Source: Liminaster sp017519885
GTDB lineage: Bacteria; Bacteroidota; Bacteroidia; Bacteroidales; UBA3663
Assembly: GCA_017519885.1 (NCBI GenBank)
Contig: JAFWRO010000055.1
Location: forward strand, 1-64,000
Direction of reading: 5' to 3'
DNA length: 64,000 bases
Shown here: positions 50,686-60,200 of the stretch, in pieces
How positions within the stretch are numbered: the first letter of the stretch is position 1
Layout of the letters: every line of letters starts with the position of its first letter
Program-made: the position numbers and the translations under genes
The notes under the pieces: generated by a model
Databases searched by the model: none
What the model was told of the DNA's origin: nothing
The model's input: the letters and a program-made list of their open reading frames with translations, nothing else

Positions 50686-52389
50686 TTAAATAGCATCGAT
50701 AAATTGAACAACAGCGTCACGCTCCTCTTTTGTAAGAGAACGGAACTTTTCAACCGAAGCACGTGCATCCGATTCGGCAGATCCATGCCACATGATCGAC
50801 TCGATCACAGTGCGCGCACGACCATCATGCAGGCGGTCCGATGTAGCAGCTCCCGTGCATATCTGATGCAGTCCGCGTCCCCAAAGAGGTGTTGTGCGAC
50901 ACCATCCCGTGCGGATATCGTTCTTCATCATCAGTTTGTGCTGCACAAAATCCGAGTAAGGCCAGATCTTCTGGTTCGGATAGCGTGGCATCAACTCAGT
51001 GAGGGTCTTGCCATAGTTGGCACTCTTCTTATCAACTGCCTTGAAATTATTGGGGTCTTGCACATTGTCCGAGCCTGTGGTCCAACTGGGACGATGGCAC
51101 TGTGCACATCCGATTTGTTCAAAGAGTTTCTTGCCCTGCTGGATGGTGACGTTGTCGATGTTGCGGGCTGCAGGCACAGCCAAGCCACGATGCCAAACCA
51201 TGAAGTTGATGTAGTCGTCATCCGACATTTCGATAGGCAAGTTGGTCGAAGTAAGGTAGTTGTAGATATTTGCCTCCACATTATCGGTAAACCACTCCGG
51301 ATGTTCTTCGGCATTCGAAATCTTGCTGATGTAATCGGCAAATCCGGCCTGTACCTCAGGATCCTGCGAAGCGCAGGTGGCGTAAATCTTTCCGTTGAGG
51401 TCCAGATAGTGATACCTGCGGTCCGAACGTGTTACATTGGTGATGTTCCAGATGGCATTGGCACCGGCAGCATCAAGAATAGGGCCACGCGACATGGCGT
51501 AGGTATAGCGACGCACATACTTCGTGCCATCGCCCTGACGAGCATTGCTGTAAAAACTCTTCCACTCGCCGTTCTCAAACCACGCGCTGTTCCAATGCTT
51601 CAAATAACCTGCTTGATAAGCAGCCTCCTCGCGCTTCCACTGCGCAGTAATCGAGTCATCGGGGATGGCATCGGTAATGCCTGTGCCATAGATTCCGATG
51701 GTGTTCTCAAGGCGCACCTCATAGTTGGTTGTGGTAGCATCCTCATAGCCTCTGTTGATTACATAGACGGCCTCGCGTGGAAGCGTAACCTCTGGATAGA
51801 CGAGGCTGTACGACTCTCCATCAGGGAACTTGTTGCCCCACTCGTCGGTATAACCTACCCACTTTATGGTAATCTTGGTTTCGTCGAGCGGATCCTTGAA
51901 AGGTGCAATGGCATGGCTTTGCGGCATACCTGCCAACCATGACACATACGCGTTGTTCTCTGGATTATAGACCACAAGCAGGTAACCGTTGCCTACATCG
52001 ACGGTGTTGAACGAACCATCGGGCTGCGTCTTGCCATGTCCATAACCAGGATGGCAATGGATGCACGATGAACGCACATAGAGGGGACCGAGGCCTTCAC
52101 GTTCGCCACCATTGGTGTTGGCGGTAAACATCTCTTCGAACATCTTCTCTCCACGGTTGAAGGCAAGGAACATTCCGCTGTTCTCTACGGCAGGTGTTGG
52201 CTGCTCGTAAGCCTTCGATGTGCTGATAAATGCTGTGCCAAGTTTTCCGCCCGAATAGTATTGCTCTTTCACCGACTTGTCATCGACGATGCTGCCGCCA
52301 TTATTGCCGTTGTTGTCGTCATCATCGCTACATGCTGTAAACGATACAGCAAAGAGTGCGACACCCAATCCCAAGATAAATTTTCTCAT
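50686..52389 (-). CDS. Di-heme oxidoreductase (DUF1111/DHOR family) lipoprotein
   Basis: A 567-residue lipoprotein: signal peptide ends SFTAC (Cys20), followed by SDDDD, the bacteroidal surface-export signature, so the protein is likely exposed on the outer surface. Two heme motifs are present, CIHCH at 109-113 and CAQCH in the C-terminal half. LHDGRARTVIESIMWHGSAESDARASVEKF near the end is the conserved DHOR/cytochrome c peroxidase-like block, and GRGLHQICTGAATSDRLHDGRA contains further family residues. These proteins are predicted thiol or peroxide oxidoreductases with no established substrate. It follows the imelysin gene by 22 bases and precedes ccsBA. Confidence 0.9.
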   Translation of the reverse strand: MRKFILGLGVALFAVSFTACSDDDDNNGNNGGSIVDDKSVKEQYYSGGKLGTAFISTSKAYEQPTPAVENSGMFLAFNRGEKMFEEMFTANTNGGEREGLGPLYVRSSCIHCHPGYGHGKTQPDGSFNTVDVGNGYLLVVYNPENNAYVSWLAGMPQSHAIAPFKDPLDETKITIKWVGYTDEWGNKFPDGESYSLVYPEVTLPREAVYVINRGYEDATTTNYEVRLENTIGIYGTGITDAIPDDSITAQWKREEAAYQAGYLKHWNSAWFENGEWKSFYSNARQGDGTKYVRRYTYAMSRGPILDAAGANAIWNITNVTRSDRRYHYLDLNGKIYATCASQDPEVQAGFADYISKISNAEEHPEWFTDNVEANIYNYLTSTNLPIEMSDDDYINFMVWHRGLAVPAARNIDNVTIQQGKKLFEQIGCAQCHRPSWTTGSDNVQDPNNFKAVDKKSANYGKTLTELMPRYPNQKIWPYSDFVQHKLMMKNDIRTGWCRTTPLWGRGLHQICTGAATSDRLHDGRARTVIESIMWHGSAESDARASVEKFRSLTKEERDAVVQFIDAI

Positions 52390-52411
52390 AATAGGTTAAG
52401 ATTTAATACGA

Positions 52412-53572
52412 TTAGTCATTTACTGCCTCTTGTGCGGCATCAAGTGCATCCACCAGATCATTGCAAGCATCGACTGCAGCTTGGATCTTTGCCTTCGAGG
52501 CAGCATCAGTATCCACATAGATGTAGGTGCGGAAAGGACGTGGCAGAGCCTCCAATGCTGCAATTGCGGCACTGATCTTGGCCTGTACGTTGGCATCGAT
52601 ACTGTTGTTCTTCGAAGCCACATGGGCAGAAACCGAAACCTTCGAACGCGAACCGTCAAGGGTTCCAAGATATGCATTGCGCACCGAAACGATATTATCC
52701 ACAAAGTCAGTCACCGAGTTCCACGAATGTGGCGACTCCACGTCACTCCACTGGTGCGAATCCATAGGGTCCGAAATCTTGGTGTTGCCCACCTCGTTAG
52801 CAATATCCGAAGCACCAATGATGATCTCCTCAAAGGCAGCAGCCTGTGTCTTATACTTGGTGTTGCCCGAAAGGCCTGCATTGGTCAGCAGTTCACCATA
52901 GTTGAATGAAGGAGCGAGTTCGGCATCGTCCAAAATAGCACGCTTGGCTGCTGTAATACGATCGGTGCCTGCCCAGGCGGCTTCGAGCAGAACGCACTGG
53001 TCACGCATGTCGCTGGCTACTGCCTCAGCAAATGATGCCATGGCTTCGGTAATATTTTCCACAGGCTGGTTACGCTTCGATGCATCACCTTTCGAACCCT
53101 CCAGGAAGAGGACGTACTCGACAGCATGGAAGCCCAGCAGTCCATAACCTGCAGTACCTGCGTCGATGCGCGATTCGATGTTGCCTGCAGCAAGCACTTC
53201 AGCAAGTTGGGTAAGGTCAAGGGGCCATGAATCAATATGTGGGTCGATGTTGTAGTCGGCAGCTGCACCAAAGAGGAAGGCTTCCGAACGCTCCCAGTAT
53301 TTGCGTGCCTCTACCCAATCGGCACATGCCTTATCCACCTTTGCCTGTGTCGAAAGGTCCTCGCAGTCTTCGGCCAGTGCAATGGCGTGGTCGGCCAGAC
53401 TCTTATAGGTAGGGATTACGATTTCGTTCACATAGTTCGAAATGATGGCCTGCTGTGTCTTATCAACTTCATTGGCCGAGCCGTTGTCATCATCGTCATC
53501 ACAACTTACCATACTTCCACTCACGCAGATGGCGGCAATAGCCATCAATGCATACTTAAAGATTTTCTTCAT
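52412..53572 (-). CDS. Imelysin-family (Peptidase M75-like) surface lipoprotein
   Basis: A 386-residue lipoprotein: the signal peptide ends MVSC (Cys24), followed by DDDDDN, consistent with surface export. The imelysin domain includes KYWERSEAFLFG and the GxHxxE motif as GFHAVE (147-152), then EYVLFLEGSKGD. Imelysins are linked to iron-regulated uptake (IrpA, EfeO-like); a proteolytic role is doubtful. In Bacteroidetes they commonly accompany a di-heme oxidoreductase, as here. It lies 44 bases after the porin gene. Iron or metal binding at the cell surface is the favoured role; this is inference from the family. Confidence 0.9.
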   Translation of the reverse strand: MKKIFKYALMAIAAICVSGSMVSCDDDDDNGSANEVDKTQQAIISNYVNEIVIPTYKSLADHAIALAEDCEDLSTQAKVDKACADWVEARKYWERSEAFLFGAAADYNIDPHIDSWPLDLTQLAEVLAAGNIESRIDAGTAGYGLLGFHAVEYVLFLEGSKGDASKRNQPVENITEAMASFAEAVASDMRDQCVLLEAAWAGTDRITAAKRAILDDAELAPSFNYGELLTNAGLSGNTKYKTQAAAFEEIIIGASDIANEVGNTKISDPMDSHQWSDVESPHSWNSVTDFVDNIVSVRNAYLGTLDGSRSKVSVSAHVASKNNSIDANVQAKISAAIAALEALPRPFRTYIYVDTDAASKAKIQAAVDACNDLVDALDAAQEAVND

Positions 53573-53616
53573 AATTTTGTTTTAGTTATTATTTTATTTG
53601 TAAATAGTCTATATTA

Positions 53617-54957
53617 TCAACGGAAGAACCCACTATAACAGATACCCAGGCTGAGCGTAGGCTCGTCATTGAACTGGCTCTTGAAAAGGCGATAGGAATA
53701 TTCGCCCTTTATGATAATCTCGTCAATAGGATGATAGTTCAAGCCCACGGTGAACTTCTGTCGGCCCCAGCAGGGATTGTCCACCACACTGCCTTCGGTC
53801 TTCAGCATCGAATCATAGTAGTCATAGCGTCCGAAGACGTAGAGCTTCTGACCCGACTCACGTGCCTTTCTGGACTGCGACAACACATCATATCCGGCTT
53901 CTATACCTGCTGCGATAGCATCGCTTGCTACCGAGGTCTGGGGCGATACCGAATTGCTGCCAAGCGTCTTGTTCAGTCGTGTGATGGCCTCTGAATCAGA
54001 AAGGTGTCCATAGTCGAAGTTGCCACGTACTACCCAATGATAGGCATCGTAGTGGAAATCCATCGCTCCGATAAGCAGGTTGCCGTCAGCGCCCGCATCA
54101 CTATACTTGTAGTCCTTCAACGAGTTGATGCCGCATTTGCCATAATAGCCGCTCACGCCGATGCGCAGACCTGGGACACTATAATTATCTACGCGCAAAA
54201 CGCTTGCATAACCATTGGCGATGTCAAATTCGTAGGGGCTGGCACTGCCTCCATGCACCCAGTTTTTTGCGCCGAAGAGGTCTGCCTCAAGGCCTGGCAG
54301 GAACTGCACCTCATAGCGCCAATCCTCTACGCGTCCCCAAAGGCTGATGCCTGTCTGATGCCATGTACAAGGCAGGATGGTGTTCTCTCCCTCAGGACGA
54401 TAGACAGTGAAGAACTCATTGGGCATATGATGTTGGTTGGTTCCACCGACAGGAACGATGATGTGTCCCATCCTTAGGTTCAAGCCTTTGCCCCAACTCT
54501 TTTGCAACCAGAACTGTTCCAAGGCCACCTCGCCTCCACGTTCGGTCTCAGTCTCATATTCACCAGTCTCTTCTTCCTCAATCTCCACGGCCGTCTCGGC
54601 CCCACCATGCTCGAATTCGATTTCTGTTCCCATAGTCCAACCATGTCCGAAATCGTAACCCATATAGATCACCACGTGAGGCAGATCGAACTGCCCGAAA
54701 CCGTCATCGTCCTTGTAAAGGTCGGCATTGGTGTAACGCTTGTAATTGTCGCTGTAGAACATACGGCTCATCACAGCCTCGCCATAGCCGCCCACGGTGA
54801 AACGGCGATGAAAGTTCTCGACACGTTCGGTGCGCTTCTCAAGCGCAGCAATGCGAGCCTGCAGCGAATCGAGCGTCCGCTGATCCTGTGCAAAACTCTG
54901 TTCACTGCCTGCCAGAGCCAATGTTATGGCAAGCAGATTAAGCATCCATTTACTCAT
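53617..54957 (-). CDS. Outer-membrane beta-barrel porin-like protein
   Basis: A 446-residue protein with a signal peptide (MSKWMLNLLAITLALAG...SFAQ), a short coiled-coil (LDSLQARIAALEKRTERVENF, residues about 28-48) and a barrel rich in alternating aromatic strands, ending in phenylalanine-arginine (SGFFR). FTVGGYGEAVMSRMF is the first strand. It resembles phosphate-selective or general porins with an N-terminal coiled coil, but I cannot name the substrate. The ATG at 54957 is chosen over one six codons earlier, because the promoter -7 element ends at 54987 and the earlier start would leave almost no leader. It heads the imelysin/di-heme/ccsBA run. Confidence 0.83.
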   Translation of the reverse strand: MSKWMLNLLAITLALAGSEQSFAQDQRTLDSLQARIAALEKRTERVENFHRRFTVGGYGEAVMSRMFYSDNYKRYTNADLYKDDDGFGQFDLPHVVIYMGYDFGHGWTMGTEIEFEHGGAETAVEIEEEETGEYETETERGGEVALEQFWLQKSWGKGLNLRMGHIIVPVGGTNQHHMPNEFFTVYRPEGENTILPCTWHQTGISLWGRVEDWRYEVQFLPGLEADLFGAKNWVHGGSASPYEFDIANGYASVLRVDNYSVPGLRIGVSGYYGKCGINSLKDYKYSDAGADGNLLIGAMDFHYDAYHWVVRGNFDYGHLSDSEAITRLNKTLGSNSVSPQTSVASDAIAAGIEAGYDVLSQSRKARESGQKLYVFGRYDYYDSMLKTEGSVVDNPCWGRQKFTVGLNYHPIDEIIIKGEYSYRLFKSQFNDEPTLSLGICYSGFFR

Positions 54958-54986
54958 AATTGCTGATATTTTCATTTTTGCGGGTG

Positions 54987-54994
54987 CAAAGATA
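54987..54994 (-). promoter_or_regulatory. -7 element of the porin-imelysin-di-heme run
   Basis: Minus-strand TATCTTTG. The -33 element is not obvious: the nearest TTTG is 27 bases upstream. Its position favours the porin start at 54957. Confidence 0.5.
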
Positions 54995-55095
54995 GCCGCT
55001 TTTCACGACCTCGGCAATACCCAAAAGTGAGTAATCCGCCCCTGCCGCACCATCTTCCACCCATCTCCCCCTCTCCTCGTCCTCTTGTTTCAGCA

Positions 55096-55147
55096 GTAGC
55101 CAAGCTTGGCTACCCTTCGTGTCCCAGTCGCAGCCATCCTTGGCTGC
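55096..55147 (+). other. Two adjacent palindromes in the porin-rimP intergenic region
   Basis: The first, 55096-55113, is a perfect 18-base palindrome (GTAGCCAAG and its complement). The second is GCAGCCA (55130-55136) with TGGCTGC (55141-55147). They share the core AGCCANNCTTGGCT. The gap 54976-55317 otherwise contains a C-rich stretch, an A/T run and the rimP promoter; no gene is seen. Confidence 0.55.
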
Positions 55148-55219
55148 CCCTATTTTGCAATCTCCAATAACGGAATCCCCACAAAATCAGTAAAAAATTA
55201 ATTTTTTTTCACTTTTTTC

Positions 55220-55250
55220 TTGCGTGTTTAAAATATAATAGGTATCTTTG
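55220..55250 (+). promoter_or_regulatory. Promoter for the rimP-nusA-infB operon
   Basis: TTG at 55220-55222 and TATCTTTG at 55243-55250 are 20 bases apart, an excellent Bacteroidetes -33/-7 pair. Transcription would begin near 55257, leaving a leader of about 60 bases. Confidence 0.75.
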
Positions 55251-55263
55251 CACCGCGAAACGA

Positions 55264-55296
55264 AGAAGAGAGGACCGAAAATCGGTTCCCTCTTCT
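55264..55296 (+). promoter_or_regulatory. Strong hairpin in the rimP 5' leader
   Basis: Arms 55264-55278 and 55282-55296 pair at 15 positions with one G-T wobble and one A-C mismatch, closed by an AAA loop. It starts only a few bases after the predicted transcription start and ends 21 bases before the rimP ATG. It may stabilise the mRNA or regulate the operon; no T-run follows directly. Confidence 0.6.
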
Positions 55297-55317
55297 CTAT
55301 TATAACAACACATCCAC

Positions 55318-55800
55318 ATGATTCAAAAACAGGAAATCATCGATCTGGTCGATCAGTTCCTTTTGGCCAGTGAAAGCGAGAGTTACCTCATCGACGTTAC
55401 AGTAAGCCGCGACAACCAAATCGTTATTACTCTCGACAACGACGAAGTGATCACCCTCGACGAGTGCACAGCACTCAACCAGTATATCAATGAACATCTC
55501 GACCGCGACAAGGAGGACTTCGAGCTCGAAGTCGGTTCAGCAGGTCTCACCGCTCCACTACGCACGCTTCGCCAATATGCCAAGTTCGAAGGCGAAACCA
55601 TGGAGGTGATGCTGCGCGATGGTCGCAAACTTCGAGGCATACTCGGAGCCACCGACGACGAAGGCTTCGACCTCACCTGGACGACCCTCGAGCATATCAT
55701 CGACCCCGCTACAGGCAAGCGCAGCAAGAAGAAGCAGGAGGTCGAGCACCATGAGCACCTCTCCCACAAGGATGTCAACCGCATCTACTACAACTTTTAA
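55318..55800 (+). CDS. rimP: RimP, ribosome maturation factor
   Basis: A 160-residue cytoplasmic protein, first gene of the translation operon. The N-terminal half has the RimP alpha/beta layout (ESYLIDVTVSRDNQIVITLDNDEVITLDECTALNQYI), with EVGSAGLTAPLRTLRQYAKFEG matching the conserved EVSSPGLxRPL region in altered form (SAGL instead of SPGL). The C-terminal domain is the SH3-like part. RimP assists 30S subunit assembly. It is directly followed by nusA, the usual order. Confidence 0.93.
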   Translation: MIQKQEIIDLVDQFLLASESESYLIDVTVSRDNQIVITLDNDEVITLDECTALNQYINEHLDRDKEDFELEVGSAGLTAPLRTLRQYAKFEGETMEVMLRDGRKLRGILGATDDEGFDLTWTTLEHIIDPATGKRSKKKQEVEHHEHLSHKDVNRIYYNF

Positions 55801-55841
55801 TTAATCAGGAAATAATAATATTAATATCATAAAATCAAGCA

Positions 55842-57182
55842 ATGGCAAGACAAAAAGAGGAAGTAATCTCAATGGTAGATACCTTCCAGGAATTCAAGGA
55901 GCTTAAGAACATTGACCGCTCCACAATGATCAGCGTACTCGAAGAGTCATTCCGTTCGGTATTGGCCAAGATGTTCGGCACCGACGAGAACTTCGACATC
56001 ATCATCAACCCCGACAAGGGTGACTTCGAAATCTACAAGAATCGCGAGGTGGTAGCCGATGAGGATCTTACCGACCCCAATCTTCAGGTATCTCTCAGCG
56101 AGGCCCGTAAGACTGTCGATGACATCGAGATCGGCGAGGACTTCACCGAAGAAGTGCATTTCGAGAAGTTCGGTCGTCGCGCTATCCTCAACCTGCGCCA
56201 GACCTTGGCTGCCAAGATCCTCGAACTGCAGAAGGACCTGCTCTACAACAAGTACAAGGACCTCATTGGCCGTATCACTACCGCCGAGGTTTATCAGATT
56301 TGGAAACGCGAGATGCTTATGGTCGACGAGGACGGCAACGAACTCTCTCTGCCTCGCAGCGAGCAAATCCCTGGCGACAACTTCCGCAAGAACGACCAGG
56401 TGCGCGCCGTCGTGCTCCGCGTTGATAACACCAACAACAACCCCAAGATCATTCTTTCACGCACCGCTCCTATCTTCCTCCAGCACCTCATGGAGCAGGA
56501 GATTCCCGAAGTAGCCGACGGCACCATCCGCATCGTCAAGATTGTTCGTCTCCCAGGCGAACGTGCAAAGATTGCTGTCGAGACCAACGACGATCGCATC
56601 GATCCAGTAGGCGCTTGCGTTGGTGTCAAGGGTGGACGTATCCACGGCATCGTACGTGAACTGCGTGGCGAGAACCTTGACGTTATCCCCTACACCACCA
56701 ACCCCAGCCTGTTCATCCAGCGCGCCCTCTCCCCTGCATCCATCTCCCAGATCCATGTCAACGAAGAGGACAAGACCGCCGAGGTATTCATGCGTCCCGA
56801 AGAGGTGTCTCTCGCCATCGGCAAGAATGGAGCCAACATCAAGCTTGCCTGCCTGCTCACAGGTTATCAGATCGACGTTTATCGCGAAGGCGACAGCAGC
56901 GACATCTTCCTCGATGACTTCTCTGATGTGATCGAGCCATGGATCATCCAGGCCCTCAAGGGTATCGGCTTGGCAACCGCCAAGGCTGTGCTTGATGCTG
57001 ACCCGCAACTTGTTGCCGACAAGGCTGACCTCGAGGACGAAACCGTCGAGGACGTACGTGCCATCCTCTCCAAGGAGTTCGAACCCGAAGAAGAGGACGA
57101 TATCGACGAATCTGATGTCGATGAAACTACCGACGATTCCGAAAATAACGAAGAAGGAACCAACAATACTGAGTCAGAATAG
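55842..57182 (+). CDS. nusA: NusA, transcription elongation/termination factor
   Basis: A 446-residue protein. Residues 1-130 form the RNA-polymerase-binding domain (MVDTFQEFKELKNIDRSTMISVLEESFRSVL), then the S1 domain, then two KH domains (AKIAVETNDDRIDPVGACVGVKGGRIHGIVRELRGENLDVI; EEVSLAIGKNGANIKLACLLTGYQIDVY). The C-terminal tail from about residue 410 is highly acidic (EPEEEDDIDESDVDE). It controls pausing, termination and antitermination. It lies between rimP and infB, as in most bacteria. Confidence 0.96.
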   Translation: MARQKEEVISMVDTFQEFKELKNIDRSTMISVLEESFRSVLAKMFGTDENFDIIINPDKGDFEIYKNREVVADEDLTDPNLQVSLSEARKTVDDIEIGEDFTEEVHFEKFGRRAILNLRQTLAAKILELQKDLLYNKYKDLIGRITTAEVYQIWKREMLMVDEDGNELSLPRSEQIPGDNFRKNDQVRAVVLRVDNTNNNPKIILSRTAPIFLQHLMEQEIPEVADGTIRIVKIVRLPGERAKIAVETNDDRIDPVGACVGVKGGRIHGIVRELRGENLDVIPYTTNPSLFIQRALSPASISQIHVNEEDKTAEVFMRPEEVSLAIGKNGANIKLACLLTGYQIDVYREGDSSDIFLDDFSDVIEPWIIQALKGIGLATAKAVLDADPQLVADKADLEDETVEDVRAILSKEFEPEEEDDIDESDVDETTDDSENNEEGTNNTESE

Positions 57183-57206
57183 TTAACCATTAAAACCTTT
57201 GACTGA

Positions 57207-60200
57207 ATGAGATTAAGTAAGATTGCAAAAGATTTCAACGTCGGCATCCAGACCCTCGTCGAGTTTCTCGAAAAGAAGGGTGGTGACCCCACCATGGAGT
57301 GGAAGCCGATGTCTCAGGTCCCTGACCACCTATATGAATTATTAAGCAAGGAATTCAACAAGGACAAATCTGTCAAGCAGGCTTCCGAGCGCGAACGCCT
57401 CGAACGCTTGCAGACACGCGACAAGATCAAGGAGGAAACCCGCCAGATCAATGCCGTCAATCAGGGCATACCCCAGACACGTCAGAAGCCCGCTCCCAAG
57501 GCCGAACCTGCCGCAACGACCTCTTCCGTAGCCAAGACGCCTACCGAAGAGCAGCTCATGCAGGCAGCCATGAAGATCGTGGGTCATATCGATCTCGACG
57601 ATCAGAAGAAGCCTACCGAAAAGAAGGCCGAGCCAAAGCCGGCCGAGGAAAAGGTCGAAGTGAAGAAGCCTGTTGAGGATCCTAAGACAGAGGAACCTCA
57701 GAAGGAAGTTCCAGCAGCCAAGACCGAAGAAAAGAAGGTCGAAGAGAAGAAGGCCGACGTTGTCACTCCTAAGGCTGCCGAGGCAAAAGAAGAGGCCAAC
57801 AAGCCTGCTGAGAAGAAAGCCGAGCCTAAGGCCAAGGAGGGCAAGAAGCCCAATGCTCCCGCCGAGAAGAAGCCCAACCAGTCCATCTGGGGCGAGCGCA
57901 GCAAGGATCGCATCAATGACGAACCACTGCCTGCCGAGGCTCGCAACGGCGAGGTGTTCCGCCTCAACCAGCCCGAACAGCCTCAAATCAATGTGCTCGG
58001 TACCATCGACCTCGACTCCCTCAACCAGTCCACCCGTCCCAAGAAGAAGACCAAGGAGGAACGCAAGAAGGAGCGCGAGCAGAAGGCACAGGGTAGCAAC
58101 GGCCAGACCCGCACCTCTTCCAGCGAGGAAGGACATGGCAGCCGTCGTCAGCGTGGTGCCCAGAAGGTCGATATCAACGAGGTTATCAAGCAGGGCAAGG
58201 CACGCGATGCCAAGGGCCAGGAGCGTCGCGACCGCAAGGATCAGCAGAACACCGATGGTCGTGGTCGTCACCAGGGCAAGGACAAGAAGAAGGGCAACAA
58301 TGCCTACAAGCAGGAAATCACCGAGGAGGATGTACAGAGGCAAGTTAAGGACACCCTCGCTCGTCTGACCAACAAGCCCGACAAGAAGGCTGTCAAGTAC
58401 CGCAAGGACAAGCGTAACGCTGCTGCTGCCGCCGCTGCCGAGGCTCAGGCCGAGGAGGCTGCCGAGTCGAAGGTGCTCAAACTCACCGAGTACGTGACCG
58501 TCAACGACCTTGCCACCATGATGAATGTGCCTGTCACCAATGTCATCATGACCTGTATGCAACTCGGCCTGATGGTCAGCATCAACCAGCGCCTCGAAGC
58601 CGAGACCATCAACCTCGTGGCCGAAGAGTTCGGTTTCGAGACTCAGTACGTCAGCGAGGAGGTTGAAGCCGAACTCGAGCAGGAGGCCGACCGTGAGGAG
58701 GACCTTGTTTCTCGTCCACCCATCATCACTGTCATGGGCCACGTCGATCACGGTAAGACCAAGCTTCTCGACTACATACGCAAGACCAACGTCATCGCAG
58801 GTGAGGCTGGTGGCATCACCCAGCACATCGGTGCCTACAACGTCAAGCTCAAGGATGGTCGTCACGTCACCTTCCTCGATACCCCTGGTCACGAGGCGTT
58901 CACCGCTATGCGTGCCCGTGGTGCCAAGATGACCGACATTGCCATCATCATCATCGCTGCCGATGACGGCGTGATGCCTCAGACCAAGGAGGCCATCAAC
59001 CATGCAGCAGCAGCCGGCGTGCCCATGGTCTTCGCCATCAACAAGATCGACAAGCCGACCGCCAACCCCAACAAGGTCAAGGAGCAGCTCGCTGCCATGA
59101 ACTATCTCGTCGAGGAGTGGGGCGGCAAGTACCAGAGCGAGGATATCTCGGCACGCGACGGTCTCAACGTCGATGAACTGCTCGAGAAAGTGCTCCTCGA
59201 AGCCGAACTACTCGACCTCAAGGCCAATCCCAACAAGCAGGCCAGCGGCTCCATCATCGAAGCCACACTCGACAAGGGTCGCGGTTATGTTGCTTCTGTG
59301 CTCGTACAGAACGGTACGCTCCATGTGGGCGACGTCGTCATCGCAGGCAAGCATTATGGACGTGTCAAGGCGCTCTTCAACGAACGTGGTGCCAAGGTGC
59401 AGGAGGCTGGTCCTGCCACTCCCGTACAAGTGCTCGGCTTGAGCGGTGCTCCTTCGGCAGGCGACCAGTTCCGTGTGCTCGACTCCGAACAGGAGGCACG
59501 CGACATTGCTGCCAAGCGCGACCGTCTGCAGCGTGAACAGGCGCTTCGTACACAGACCCGCCTTACCCTCGACGAAATCGGTCGTCGTATCGCTGTGGGC
59601 AACTTCCAGGAGCTCAACCTCATCGTCAAGGGCGACGTCGATGGTTCGGTCGAAGCTCTCACCGACTCCCTCATCAAGCTCTCTACCGAGCAGATTCAGG
59701 TCAATGTCATCCACAAGGCCGTGGGTCAGATCTCCGAGAGCGATGTGGTACTCGCTGCCGCTTCCAAGGCCATCATCATCGGCTTCCAGGTACGTCCTTC
59801 TCTCGCCGCCAAGCGTCTGTCCGACCAGGACGGCGTCGATATCCGCACCTACTCCATCATCTACGATGCCATCGAGGAGGTCAAGGAGGCTATGGAAGGC
59901 ATGCTCAAGCCTATCGTCAAGGAGGAGATTTGCGGCAATGCCGAAGTCAAGTCCGTCTTCAAGATCTCGAAGGTCGGCGCCGTGGCTGGCTGTATCGTTC
60001 GCGACGGCAAGATCCATCGCACCGACAAGGCTCGCGTCATCCGCGACGGTATCGTCATCTTCACGGGCGAACTTGCAGGCCTCAAGCGCTTCAAGGACGA
60101 CGTCAAGGAAGTGGGCACCAACTTCGAATGCGGTCTTTCCATCAACGGTTACGACGACATTCAGGAAGGCGACCTCATCGAGACCTACACCGAGATCGAA

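Noticed and set aside
57342..59003. 553-codon antisense frame across infB
   Set aside because: Infb is unmistakable on the plus strand. The antisense frame arises from its Lys/Glu/Ala-rich linker and has a low-complexity leucine-rich product.
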